Shown piece by piece: positions 31,450 through 40,270 of a stretch of DNA of 54,981 nucleotides (positions are counted from its first letter, which is position 1; the number at the start of each line of letters is the position of its first letter). Origin of the DNA: Candidatus Wolfebacteria bacterium RIFOXYD12_FULL_48_21 (GTDB lineage: Bacteria > Patescibacteriota > Minisyncoccia > UBA6257 > UBA9933). The DNA lies in NCBI GenBank assembly GCA_001793945.1, contig MGIW01000005.1:1-54981 (forward strand), read 5' to 3'. The position numbers and the translations under genes are program-made. The notes under the pieces were generated by a model, which was not told the DNA's origin, made no database searches, and worked only from the letters and a program-made list of their open reading frames with translations.

Positions 31450-32661
31450 ATGAAGTTCACCTACACTGCAATCAAACCGGATGGAAAGATGACATCCGGA
31501 GAGATGGAAGCGCCGGGCGCCGCACAGGTGCTTGAGTTTATTGCATCGCAAGGATTGCGTCCGGTATCGTTAAAAAAAGAAGGGCCTGAGGTGGGAATAG
31601 CGAAAGTGAAGTTTTTCCAAGCGGATATTACGATTGCGGACAAGATATTTTTGACGAAATATCTGGCGCTCATGCTGCGTATCGGAACCGATTTGTTTAA
31701 GGCGATAGACATTTTGATCGCCGATTTCGACAAGCCCGCAGTGCGCGCGTTGTTGTATGAGATTCGGGAAAATCTTGAAAAGGGGCAGCCGTTCCATGTG
31801 GCATTTGAAAAATATCCAAAGCATTTTTCGAGCGTGTTCATCAATCTCGTCAAAGCGGGGGAGCAGTCGGGTACGCTGGAAAAGACATTTGAGCAGTTGA
31901 GCGTAAATCTGCAACGCGAGCAGGCATTGCGGCAGGAAGTGCGTTCTGCATTAACCTACCCGGTCATTTTGGTCGGCGTGGCTTCGCTGGTCGTATTGTT
32001 GCTGGTCAGCTTTGCATTGCCAAAGATAGCCAATCTTTTTACCGATAGCGGGTCCGAGCCGCCGTTGTTTTCGAAGGTCGTGTTTACGATAGGACTGTTC
32101 TTGAATCAATATATTTGGGTCGTACTGTTGCTATTGGTCGGTGGCGTGGTTGGTACATGGGTCTTGATGCAAAATAGCAAGACGGCACAGCGGGTATTCC
32201 AGCACTTCATCCGCCGTATGCCGCTCATTGGGCCATTGCTGAAAAAGATCGCAATCCAGCGGTTTGCACTGACATTTTCCTCGTTGCTTTCTTCCGGCTT
32301 GCCCATACTCGAAGCGCTTGCCATTACGGCCGATGCGGTAGGAGATATGGAATTAAAGGAAGCGCTTACGCGCATATCGCAAGAAGGGATCGCAAAAGGA
32401 CTCACGATAGGAGACGCATTTAAGCGGGAACCCGCCTTTCCAAAGGTGGTGACGAATTTGGTGGCCATATCGGAAAAAAGCGGCAACCTATCGAACATTC
32501 TCGCTACGCTTTCGGAATTTTATGAATCTGAGATCAAGTCGTCGGTAAAGGTGTTGGTTTCGTTTTTGGAGCCGATGTTGCTGGTAGCAATAGGTGTCAT
32601 CGTGGGAGTCATTGCGCTTGCCATTATCGTGCCAGTGTACCAACTGATGGGTAAGTTTTAG
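31450..32661 (+). CDS. pilC: Type IV pilus platform protein PilC
   Basis: 403 residues with two GspF domains (LALMLRIGTDLFKAIDIL... and FALTFSSLLSSGLPILEALAI) and hydrophobic segments at about 175-200, 225-250 and 375-400. It is the inner-membrane platform that works with PilB. Directly downstream of pilB. Confidence 0.94.
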   Translation: MKFTYTAIKPDGKMTSGEMEAPGAAQVLEFIASQGLRPVSLKKEGPEVGIAKVKFFQADITIADKIFLTKYLALMLRIGTDLFKAIDILIADFDKPAVRALLYEIRENLEKGQPFHVAFEKYPKHFSSVFINLVKAGEQSGTLEKTFEQLSVNLQREQALRQEVRSALTYPVILVGVASLVVLLLVSFALPKIANLFTDSGSEPPLFSKVVFTIGLFLNQYIWVVLLLLVGGVVGTWVLMQNSKTAQRVFQHFIRRMPLIGPLLKKIAIQRFALTFSSLLSSGLPILEALAITADAVGDMELKEALTRISQEGIAKGLTIGDAFKREPAFPKVVTNLVAISEKSGNLSNILATLSEFYESEIKSSVKVLVSFLEPMLLVAIGVIVGVIALAIIVPVYQLMGKF

Positions 32662-32770
32662 TATGTAGCAAGTAGCAAGTAGCATGGAGCGTGTAGTATG
32701 TAGTATGTCTCACATCTCATACCTCACATCTCACACCTCGTACCCCCCCCATGTGGCATGAAACATGTAA
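32661..32770. repeat. Heptanucleotide repeat tract
   Basis: TAGCAAG, TAGCATG, GAGCGTG, TAGTATG then TCTCACA/CCTCACA types, interrupted by a C run. Confidence 0.7.
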
Positions 32771-32789
32771 CAAAAACACCGATAGCAAT

Positions 32790-33293
32790 ATGAGTACAGT
32801 TAAAAAAATACAATATAAAAAGGGACTGCATGCATCACCCGGCATGTCGCTGATCGAATTGGTCATTGTCATGGGGATATTTATTGTATTGGTGACTTCG
32901 ATCCGGTTTTTTCCGATAGACTTTTTTTATGCACAAAGCTTGAGTGATGACGCGACCAAAATCGCATTCACATTGCGCGGCACGCGCGATAGGGCAGTGG
33001 CGCAAGATTCAGAAAGCATGTGGGGTGTGCATTTTGTGAATGAGGCGACAGGAACCGATTACTATCAGGTGTTCATGGGCGATACATTCGCATCGGGAGC
33101 GGTGGTCGAGCGGGTCAATCTGAATGAAACGGTGCAATTTACCGCACCGCCGTCGGCATCTTCCACGGATGTGCTGTTTTCAAAATTAAGCGGTTTGCCA
33201 ACGGGATCGGGCTCTCTTATAATTTCATTAATAAGCGACCCGACGAAAACAAAAACAATAACCATTCTTGGAAACGGACAAGTGGATTATTAA
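32790..33293 (+). CDS. Minor prepilin-like protein
   Basis: 167 residues from the ATG at 32790. A 17-residue basic leader ends in PGM, then SLIELVIVMGIFIVLVTSI, a prepilin cleavage and helix motif with Glu at +5 (or nearly so). The globular part is pseudopilin-like (GTRDRAVAQDSESMWGVHF), similar to GspH-type minor pilins. It is in the pilus operon and no SD is present. Confidence 0.8.
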   Translation: MSTVKKIQYKKGLHASPGMSLIELVIVMGIFIVLVTSIRFFPIDFFYAQSLSDDATKIAFTLRGTRDRAVAQDSESMWGVHFVNEATGTDYYQVFMGDTFASGAVVERVNLNETVQFTAPPSASSTDVLFSKLSGLPTGSGSLIISLISDPTKTKTITILGNGQVDY

Positions 33294-33305
33294 AAAATAA
33301 ATCGT

Positions 33306-34769
33306 ATGAATAAAAAAAGATCGGGCACGCGAGGTCAATCATTAATAGAGATACTTGTCGCACTGGGAATCGGGGTGATTTTGATCGGGGGGGTAACGGC
33401 ATTGATCTCGGTGAACATGCGGAGTTCGTCGGAGTCAAAAATGAACCAGGCCGCGTCATCGTTGACGCAGGAGGTAATCGACGGAGCAAAGTCAAAGGCG
33501 GAAGCGGATTGGAATGCGTTTTACGGGTTGGCGAAAGGAAGCGCGAATGCCTATTATGTAGCGTCGTCGACCAACGCGATCACGACCGGCAAGGAGCCGA
33601 TTTCGGTAAGCGGCTATGCGTTCAGCAGGTATTTTTATGTTGAAAATGTGCAGAGGACGCAGTGTGGTATCGGTACGCCAACTACGGATGCGGCAACGGC
33701 ATCGTGCAACACCAATTTCCCGTTAAGCTCGGCGGACATTGCCGAAGATCCTTCGACGCAAAAGATCGTAGCGGTCGTCGAATGGGCAGGAGGAAGAAGC
33801 ATAACGCAAGATCAATATGTGGTGCGCACGAAAAATGTGGGCATTCGGCAGACCGATTGGAGCGGAGGAGGGGGGGATAACGGTATATTGACGGCACCCA
33901 ACAATAAATATGCAACGGCATCCAGCGTGGATGTGACGGCAACCCCGGGGGCAATTGAGGTGGTGCTGTCCGGCGGAGATACGGGTACGACGGAAAATAT
34001 AGACGCAACGCATCACTGGGCATGGAATGATGTTATTGGTTGGATCGATTTTGGTTATGCCGCCGGAAATGTCGGTGTGAACGATGTTAAAATGTTCGGA
34101 TATGCGTCGTCGTCGATCGGACTCATCGCGTTTAATTGCGAGACCACGCCAAACGGCAATATCTGCGGCGGAGCTGCAGGCGATTGGAAGGTTGCGAATG
34201 TAAGCGGGTCATTGCAAGGCTGGGCATATAACGATGCGATCGGCTGGATCAGCTTCGATAGTGTTACGGCAGGTTCGCCTATTCCCTACGGAGTTACGAT
34301 TGATGCGGCTACGGGCGAGTTCAGGGGTTGGGCATGGAATGATGTAATCGGCTGGATCAGCATGAATTGCAGCAATGAAAACACCTGCGGAACGGTGGAT
34401 TATAAGGTAAAGACCGGCTGGACTTCGATACCCGATAGTGGCTGGCTTACTTCGCCGATATTTGACCTTGGCGGCAGCGTTGCGGTAAATACGGTTGCGT
34501 GGAAAGGAGCTGCGAACGGCGGAACGGTACGATTTCAGATAGCAGCGTCGGATATCTCGACCGGTCCGTGGACTAATGCGGATTATAAAGGTCCGGATGG
34601 CACATCGGGAACGAACTATGTGACATCGGGCCCCGATGCATCGACGGTGGTAAGTCCCCGCGATTTTTCGGGGGTTCGTTATGTCCGATATAAAGCGATT
34701 ATAGAATCAAATGCCGGTAGTACGGATGGCCCTGAAGTGCAAGACATTATCATGACATACAGTCTATGA
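33306..34769 (+). CDS. Large prepilin-like adhesin with GWAWND repeats
   Basis: 487 residues. Prepilin N-terminus (RGQSLIEILVALGIGVILIGG) followed by a long extracellular part. Three repeats are seen: HHWAWNDVIGWIDFG, GWAYNDAIGWISFD and GWAWNDVIGWISMNC, about 40-60 residues apart. A C-terminal beta domain follows (PIFDLGGSVAVNTVAWKG). It is probably a tip-located minor pilin or adhesin. No SD. Confidence 0.75.
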   Translation: MNKKRSGTRGQSLIEILVALGIGVILIGGVTALISVNMRSSSESKMNQAASSLTQEVIDGAKSKAEADWNAFYGLAKGSANAYYVASSTNAITTGKEPISVSGYAFSRYFYVENVQRTQCGIGTPTTDAATASCNTNFPLSSADIAEDPSTQKIVAVVEWAGGRSITQDQYVVRTKNVGIRQTDWSGGGGDNGILTAPNNKYATASSVDVTATPGAIEVVLSGGDTGTTENIDATHHWAWNDVIGWIDFGYAAGNVGVNDVKMFGYASSSIGLIAFNCETTPNGNICGGAAGDWKVANVSGSLQGWAYNDAIGWISFDSVTAGSPIPYGVTIDAATGEFRGWAWNDVIGWISMNCSNENTCGTVDYKVKTGWTSIPDSGWLTSPIFDLGGSVAVNTVAWKGAANGGTVRFQIAASDISTGPWTNADYKGPDGTSGTNYVTSGPDASTVVSPRDFSGVRYVRYKAIIESNAGSTDGPEVQDIIMTYSL

Positions 34770-34809
34770 TAATGTGGTATACTAAAATATAAAAAATAAT
34801 TTTATTGGA

Positions 34810-35262
34810 ATGAAGACAATCACGCATATGTCAAAAACAAACAAAGTGTTGGTGGGGCTGGTGGTCGTATTGGCGGTAGCACTGGGCGTCGTATTATATT
34901 GGCAGAAGGTCGGTTTTGAAACACGATACTCGGCGGTATATTTGAATACGGGCGATATCTATTTTGGAAAGTTGTCGCGGTTTCCACGAACGACATTGCG
35001 CGATGTTTGGTTCCTGCAAAAAGAAGGCGAGGGACAGGGAGTTGCATTGTCGAAGTTCGAGAATGCCTTTTGGGGTCCGAAAGATAAAATGGTCATTAAC
35101 GAAGAAAGCATCATTTGGGCGACCGAGCTGACGGAAGATAGCGAAGTGGTGCGGGCGATAAAAAATCCGCAATCGGTAGCGCCTGCGCAGACAGGTACAA
35201 TGCCAACACAATCGGCGATGACGGGTGCTGGATCGCAGACAGGAACAGAAAACACACAATAA
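34810..35262 (+). CDS. Single-pass membrane protein of the pilus operon
   Basis: 150 residues. An N-terminal transmembrane segment (VLVGLVVVLAVALGVVLYW) is followed by a small domain (YLNTGDIYFGKLSRFPRTTLRDVWFLQ) and a Thr/Gln/Ala-rich disordered tail. I do not recognise a named family, though its placement among pilus genes suggests an assembly accessory role. An alternative ATG lies at 34828. Confidence 0.6.
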   Translation: MKTITHMSKTNKVLVGLVVVLAVALGVVLYWQKVGFETRYSAVYLNTGDIYFGKLSRFPRTTLRDVWFLQKEGEGQGVALSKFENAFWGPKDKMVINEESIIWATELTEDSEVVRAIKNPQSVAPAQTGTMPTQSAMTGAGSQTGTENTQ

Positions 35263-35273
35263 GATTTTTAGCA

Positions 35274-35855
35274 ATGATAAAAAAAGAACTTACGCGATTG
35301 AGCGAAATACGAGGCGCGGGAATGTTGCTGCGGAAGGCGTACAGTAGTACATCGACCAAAGCAACGGGGCCCCACAACGAAGTAGTTCGCCGGTCCCGTA
35401 AGTTCTTTAAAGAGGGGATTGTTGCACTCCCACTAATGTTACTCATCAGTGGTATAGTCCTTGAAATGACAATCGCCGCAACGCTGGTGGTTTTCTATGT
35501 ACTACAGAGCAGCGCGGGAACGCGCAATGCGGCTGATGCGTTGGTGGTCGCCCGTTCGGGCGCAAGCGATGCCGCCGTTCAATTGACCCGCAATATGGGT
35601 TTCGACGGTACATATACGGTAGCGTTGGGCACGCAACGAACCGCTCAAATAACTGTGTGCAATCAAGGGAGAAAAATGACGGCATGCAGTGAAGCGGGGG
35701 GGTGTGTTTATACAAACCCAAGCGATGCCGGAAAGGCGGAGGTGACCGCGCTGGGGACGGTTCGGGGGAAAAATAGATGTGTACGGGCGGCCTATGCCGT
35801 CGACGGAGATACGGGCGAGATACGGCTCGAATCTTCGGGTGAAATATCGCTCTAA
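35274..35855 (+). CDS. PilX-like membrane protein of the pilus operon
   Basis: 193 residues. A ~45-residue basic N-terminus precedes FKEGIVALPLMLLISGIVLEMTIAATLVVFYVL, which recalls the PilX-type N-terminus (GxxLPLxLLLLxI). The exported part has two cysteine pairs (QITVCNQ, TACSEAGGCVY, NRCVRAAY). Unlike the other minor pilins, a clean cleavage motif is not obvious. Confidence 0.55.
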   Translation: MIKKELTRLSEIRGAGMLLRKAYSSTSTKATGPHNEVVRRSRKFFKEGIVALPLMLLISGIVLEMTIAATLVVFYVLQSSAGTRNAADALVVARSGASDAAVQLTRNMGFDGTYTVALGTQRTAQITVCNQGRKMTACSEAGGCVYTNPSDAGKAEVTALGTVRGKNRCVRAAYAVDGDTGEIRLESSGEISL

Positions 35856-35864
35856 TGTGTCGCT

Positions 35865-37370
35865 ATGAATACTACGATCATAAAAAAACTTGCAGATGCC
35901 GTCAATCCTCCGCTACAGATAGGAGGGCTGGAGGTGACGGATTCGTATATACGATTCGTTTCGATCAAGGGAAAGAAGGCCGATTTTGTCTCGGCAAAGT
36001 TGGAGCCGGGGATCATCGAAGATGGCAAGATAAAGGATGGCGTGCGTCTGCTGAAAGTACTGACGGATTTTCATGATCAGATAGCAGGAAAAAAGAAAAA
36101 GGTTTGGGCGATCGCCAGCATTTCAGACGGGAATGTATATACGGAAATGTTTACCTTGCCAAAGGTAAGCGGAAGCGACCTGGTGAGCGCGGCACGGTTG
36201 AACCTGCAGATGATATCGCCGATCGATTTTAACACGGCCAATGCGGATTGGCATTTGGCAGGGGAGCGGGAGGTGAACGGCGTATTGCAAAGCGAGATAT
36301 TGGGCGCGTTTATTTCGCGGCAATTGATCGAAGAGTTTGAACGCATAGCCGATGCAGCGGGGTTTGAAATAGCCGCAGTGGAGTTCCCGATCTTGGCGCT
36401 TGCGCGCTCGATTACGGCGTTGAGCGATCAGTTTGATAAGGGTAAAAATTATCTTGTGTTTCGGCTCGGCAGCGACGGCATCTCATTCGGCTTGGTAAAG
36501 AACGGAGAGCTGTACTTTTTGCATTTTGTCGGATGGAGCGCGGTCTACGGCGCGGAGCGAAAGGCGACGCTTGAATCGCTGAAAAAAATGATCATCGACG
36601 AAGTGCATAAGGTGCTGAGTTTTTACGAAACGCATTGGGAGGGAACGCTGAAGAATTTGTTTTTGGTCACGCCGACATTTGAAAATGAAATACGCGATGC
36701 AATAGCACGCGACTTTCCGAGCCTTACGGTAGAGGTTCCTACGCTGCGGCAATTCAAGAATCTTTCGGTCGGGTGGTTTAGCGTGCTGGGTTCCGCATAC
36801 CGCGGCATCATTCCGCGTGACGAAGATAATATGTTGAGTCTTGCAACTGCCGGAACGGATGATAAATACGAGGCCTATCAAATGACCAATTTTGTTCATT
36901 TGTGGAGAAATATATCCGTGACCGTATTGGCGGCTATGCTGATATTATTGATAGGGCTGGATATGTTTTTGGCGGGCAGTGCAACGACCTTACGGGAGCG
37001 GTTGGCGGGAGGGTCAAGCGATCCGGTGCTTGCCCAGCTAAGCGGGTTGCGGCAGGAGGCGGATAGATTTAATACCATGGTAAATTCGCTCGTGCGTGCG
37101 AAGCAGGAGCGGTTGGTCTGGTCGGGATTTTTCAAGGACATGGATGCGATGGCGGGGGATGCTGTCATGATCAGACGCATTGTGGTGCAGAATAGTACAT
37201 CGCCGGTCACGATCTTCGGCGAAGCGACAACGCAGCCGGCTATAGGAGAATTTGAAAAGACCTTGCAGGCGAATCCGAACATAACGAATGTGCAATTTCA
37301 ACTGGCGAGCGTATCGCAAATAGAGGGGGGGAGATATGCGTTTAGCATGAGCTTCTCTGTCAAAAAATAA
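35865..37370 (+). CDS. PilM-PilN fusion protein
   Basis: 501 residues. Residues 1-320 are PilM-like, an actin-fold protein (GGLEVTDSYIRFVSI; NYLVFRLGSDGISFGLVKNGEL). A transmembrane helix (ISVTVLAAMLILLIGLDMFLA, about 350-370) and a coiled coil follow, then a PilN/GspL-type ferredoxin-like domain (MIRRIVVQNSTSPVTIFGEA). In most bacteria PilM and PilN are separate proteins that bind each other; here the contact appears covalent. No separate PilO is seen. The preceding gene ends 10 nt upstream. A terminator follows. Confidence 0.75.
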   Translation: MNTTIIKKLADAVNPPLQIGGLEVTDSYIRFVSIKGKKADFVSAKLEPGIIEDGKIKDGVRLLKVLTDFHDQIAGKKKKVWAIASISDGNVYTEMFTLPKVSGSDLVSAARLNLQMISPIDFNTANADWHLAGEREVNGVLQSEILGAFISRQLIEEFERIADAAGFEIAAVEFPILALARSITALSDQFDKGKNYLVFRLGSDGISFGLVKNGELYFLHFVGWSAVYGAERKATLESLKKMIIDEVHKVLSFYETHWEGTLKNLFLVTPTFENEIRDAIARDFPSLTVEVPTLRQFKNLSVGWFSVLGSAYRGIIPRDEDNMLSLATAGTDDKYEAYQMTNFVHLWRNISVTVLAAMLILLIGLDMFLAGSATTLRERLAGGSSDPVLAQLSGLRQEADRFNTMVNSLVRAKQERLVWSGFFKDMDAMAGDAVMIRRIVVQNSTSPVTIFGEATTQPAIGEFEKTLQANPNITNVQFQLASVSQIEGGRYAFSMSFSVKK

Positions 37371-37401
37371 AAAAAGCCGTGCGCCTTGGGCGCACGGTTT
37401 T
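37367..37401 (+). terminator. Terminator of the pilus operon
   Basis: AAAAAAGCCGTGCGCC TTGG GCGCACGGTTTTT hairpin. Confidence 0.9.
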
Positions 37402-37422
37402 TGTTTGTGGAAACGATCGACA

Positions 37423-38373
37423 TTAGGTAATGTGGTCGAATTGCCTCAGCGCGACTGCGAGCTTCTTTTGAAGCTCAAGCAGGTCCATTTGAATATCAAT
37501 GGCGCTTGGATCGCGAAGCTCTTGCAAGTCGGCGTGTGTGAGCTCTTTGAGCTCGGCAAATGCTTTGATGACATGCTCGATTTCCTTGACCACATGGTTC
37601 CCTACCAGCTTGGCATGAGTTACATGCCCGCGTCCGCGGGAACCTCGCCGTGGAACGATTCCGAGCCGTTCGGCTTCGCTGCGCAGGAGCCGGGCAACCT
37701 TGTTCGGGTGAATCGGTTTGCCGCCGTTTTTCTTGACGGCATCTTTGATTCGGCTAAGCATCTTTTTCTGGTCATCGTGCTCGAATTTCGCAAGCTGGAA
37801 TGCGACGCCATGGCCAATTTCTTTGCGCATCAGGCACCAATGGATCTCCTCGATGAGATTAAGGAATGTTAAATGGTAGGTTACCTGGCTTGGCGTCATG
37901 CCCAGCTTTTCCCCTGCTTCGGTTTGATTGATGCCGAAGCGCTCCATGAGTTCGTCGAGTGCAAGTGCAATCTCGACGACGGAAAAGCTTTTGCGGCGGA
38001 TGTTCGCCACCGCGCTGGAAAGATAGACCTCATCATCGGTCATGGGTGGTTTGATGTAACAGGAAAGGCCCTCAAGTTTTGCGATCTGCGCGGCCAAATA
38101 CCGACTCCCGCCATCCACGATCAGCGCATGCCGGTTTTCGTCACGGAGCGTGACGGGTATGGGCTGTTCGACATCATTGCGATGTTTGTACGAAAGAGCT
38201 GTGGCTTCCAGTTCGGCCTTATCGAAAAACTTCCTCGGCTGCTTCGGATTGGGCCTGATGAGCCCCATTGGTATCCTTATCGTGGTCCCGACCTCCGCAA
38301 TGATCCTTCCGTTTTTGATTGTTGCCCATGGGGTTTCACTGGGCGGTGCAACGGGCTCAATTTGCTGTTCCAT
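37423..38373 (-). CDS. ParB-like partition or nuclease-domain protein
   Basis: 316 residues from the ATG at 38373. The ParB N-terminal domain (LIRPNPKQPRKFFDKAELEA, then ALIVDGGSRYLAAQIAKLEG) has DGGSRY where ParB has GERRxRA, followed by a helix-turn-helix (INQTEAGEKLGMTPSQVTYHL). No ParA is adjacent. The start is marked by GGAGG 5 nt before ATG. Codons end in C/G far more than in the neighbours, and the gene is GC-richer, which suggests transfer or distinct selection. It may be a plasmid- or phage-type ParB rather than the chromosomal one. Confidence 0.78.
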   Translation of the reverse strand: MEQQIEPVAPPSETPWATIKNGRIIAEVGTTIRIPMGLIRPNPKQPRKFFDKAELEATALSYKHRNDVEQPIPVTLRDENRHALIVDGGSRYLAAQIAKLEGLSCYIKPPMTDDEVYLSSAVANIRRKSFSVVEIALALDELMERFGINQTEAGEKLGMTPSQVTYHLTFLNLIEEIHWCLMRKEIGHGVAFQLAKFEHDDQKKMLSRIKDAVKKNGGKPIHPNKVARLLRSEAERLGIVPRRGSRGRGHVTHAKLVGNHVVKEIEHVIKAFAELKELTHADLQELRDPSAIDIQMDLLELQKKLAVALRQFDHIT

Positions 38374-38486
38374 GATCGCCTCCACATATGGGTTAAACTA
38401 TAGTAAAGTTACTAAGACCAAATAACCATAAAAACGGAGAAAATGCAATAAAACAACGGCTACTTTCAGCCCGATTCCCCTTGGCC

Positions 38487-38520
38487 TAAAACAAAAGCGC
38501 CTTTCGGCGCTTTTGTTTTT
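38487..38520. terminator. Terminator downstream of tRNA-Gly
   Basis: AAAACAAAAGCGCC TTTC GGCGCTTTTGTTTT, a 14-bp arm, working on the minus strand for the tRNA. Confidence 0.85.
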
Positions 38521-38522
38521 TA

Positions 38523-38597
38523 TGGAGCGGGTAAGGGGGATCGAACCCCTGTCCACAGGTTGGAAGCCTGTTATAATAGCCACTATACGATACCCGC
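38523..38597 (-). tRNA. tRNA-Gly (TCC anticodon), CCA encoded
   Basis: 75 nt on the minus strand. Acceptor GCGGGTA/TACCCGC, discriminator T and encoded CCA. The anticodon loop CTTCCAA sits between CAGG and CCTG, with the anticodon at 38562-38564. The T arm is GGGGTTCGATCCCCC. Cloverleaf complete by eye. Confidence 0.95.
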
Positions 38598-38734
38598 TTC
38601 TTGTAAGTACGCTATACTATACCAAAGACAAAAATGGTTTTCAAGTTGCAGAATGCTCCAAAAGTACCGTACAATGGAATTAAACGACTGATATGTATGG
38701 ATTGCGGATAAGAGGCGTATGAATTTAATTTATA

Positions 38735-38771
38735 CCTTATACCTTATACCTCATACCTCATACCCCTACCC
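38735..38771. repeat. Heptanucleotide repeat tract before gatB
   Basis: CTTATAC, CTTATAC, CTCATAC, CTCATAC in phase, ending at the gatB start codon. Confidence 0.65.
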
Positions 38772-40211
38772 ATGTACAAACCGACCATCGGACTGGAGAT
38801 CCACTGTGAACTGAAGACAAAGACCAAGATGTTCTGCGGATGCGCGAACGACCCTGAGGAGCGACATCCAAATGTGAACATTTGCCCTATATGCACCGGT
38901 CACCCGGGCTGTTTGCCGACCATCAACAAGGAGGCGGTCCGCAAGGTGATCAAACTGGGTATGGCGCTGGGGGCTGATATCCCCACGGTATCGAAGTTCG
39001 ACCGAAAGAACTATTTCTACCCCGACCTGCCGAAAGCGTATCAAATATCGCAATACGACCAGCCATTGGTAAACGGAGGTGTGCTCAAGGGCATACGGTT
39101 GGAGCGCGTACATTTGGAAGAAGACACTGCGCGCATTGCGCACTCGAGCCAGCTCGCGGATTATCCGAAGGGTGAAAAGCCGGCGAGTTTGATCGACTAC
39201 AACCGATCGAGTATGCCGCTTATGGAGTTGGTCACTAAGCCGGATGTGACCAGCGGCGAGCAGGCGGTGGCTTTTGCAAAGGAATTGCAATTGATCCTGC
39301 GGTATTTGGATATATCGTCTGCCGACATGGAAAAGGGGCAGATGCGCGTAGAGGCGAATATTTCCGTGAGCAAGGACGAAATATTGGGAACGAAGGTGGA
39401 AGTAAAAAACCTGAACTCGTTCCGCGCGGTAAGCGACTCGATCGATTTTGAGATCAAGCGACAGATTGAACTGCTCGAAAAAGGAGAAAAGGTGGTGCAA
39501 TCGACGCGCGGCTGGGACGAAAAGAAAAAAGAAACGGTATTGCAACGGTTAAAGGAAGAAGCGCATGATTATAGGTATTTTCCGGAGCCCGATCTTCCGC
39601 CGCTCGACTTGGCGCATTTTGACATGGACGGCATCAGAGATGAGATCATCGAATTGCCACAGCAGAAGCGCGAGCGCTTTATGGCAGAATATGGGTTGAA
39701 CGAAGAGCAGGCGAATATTCTCGCGGATAGTATGGAAAGTGCGGATTGGTTCGAGCATGCAGTGAGCGAAGCGAAGGCTTTAAACGAAACCATAAACACG
39801 CAGGCGATCTACAACTATTTCATAAGCGACCTGCGGGGTCTTATGAAAGAAGCAGGTGTAGGGCTGGATGCGATCAAAGTGGATCCGTTCCATTTTGCAA
39901 AGATCATCGCGTTTGTCACAGAGGGCAAGTTGAACAGTAGATTGGCAAAAGATATCTTAAAGGAAATGTTCGACACCGGTTCGGATCCGGAAGAGATCAT
40001 GAAGGCGAAAGGGCTCGACGAAGCACTGTCGGCAGAAGCGATTCAAACTGCGATCGAAGAGATCATTGCGGAAAATCCGAAAGCGCTGGAAGACTACAAA
40101 AAAGGGCAGGTAAATGTTCTGCAGTTTTTAGTCGGAAAGGTCATGGGCAAATTGAAAGGCCGGGCCAATCCGGCGGAGCTGATCGAATTGTTCAAAAAGA
40201 TATTGGGGTAA
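38772..40211 (+). CDS. gatB: Aspartyl/glutamyl-tRNA amidotransferase subunit B
   Basis: 479 residues, full length. The start YKPTIGLEIHCELKTKTKMFC, the catalytic cradle (ANISVSKDEILGTKVEVKNLNS) and the C-terminal YqeY-like tail domain are typical. With GatA and GatC, which are not in the window, it converts Glu-tRNA-Gln and/or Asp-tRNA-Asn into the amide forms using ammonia. The ATG follows the heptamer tract with no SD. A bidirectional terminator separates it from miaA. Confidence 0.95.
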   Translation: MYKPTIGLEIHCELKTKTKMFCGCANDPEERHPNVNICPICTGHPGCLPTINKEAVRKVIKLGMALGADIPTVSKFDRKNYFYPDLPKAYQISQYDQPLVNGGVLKGIRLERVHLEEDTARIAHSSQLADYPKGEKPASLIDYNRSSMPLMELVTKPDVTSGEQAVAFAKELQLILRYLDISSADMEKGQMRVEANISVSKDEILGTKVEVKNLNSFRAVSDSIDFEIKRQIELLEKGEKVVQSTRGWDEKKKETVLQRLKEEAHDYRYFPEPDLPPLDLAHFDMDGIRDEIIELPQQKRERFMAEYGLNEEQANILADSMESADWFEHAVSEAKALNETINTQAIYNYFISDLRGLMKEAGVGLDAIKVDPFHFAKIIAFVTEGKLNSRLAKDILKEMFDTGSDPEEIMKAKGLDEALSAEAIQTAIEEIIAENPKALEDYKKGQVNVLQFLVGKVMGKLKGRANPAELIELFKKILG

Positions 40212-40235
40212 CGAAAAGGAAAAGTGCACGCATGC

Positions 40236-40270
40236 ATAAAAAAGACGCCGAGTTATCGGCGTCTTTTTTA
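40236..40270. terminator. Bidirectional terminator between gatB and miaA
   Basis: AAAAAAGACGCCGA and TCGGCGTCTTTTTT arms. Confidence 0.92.
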
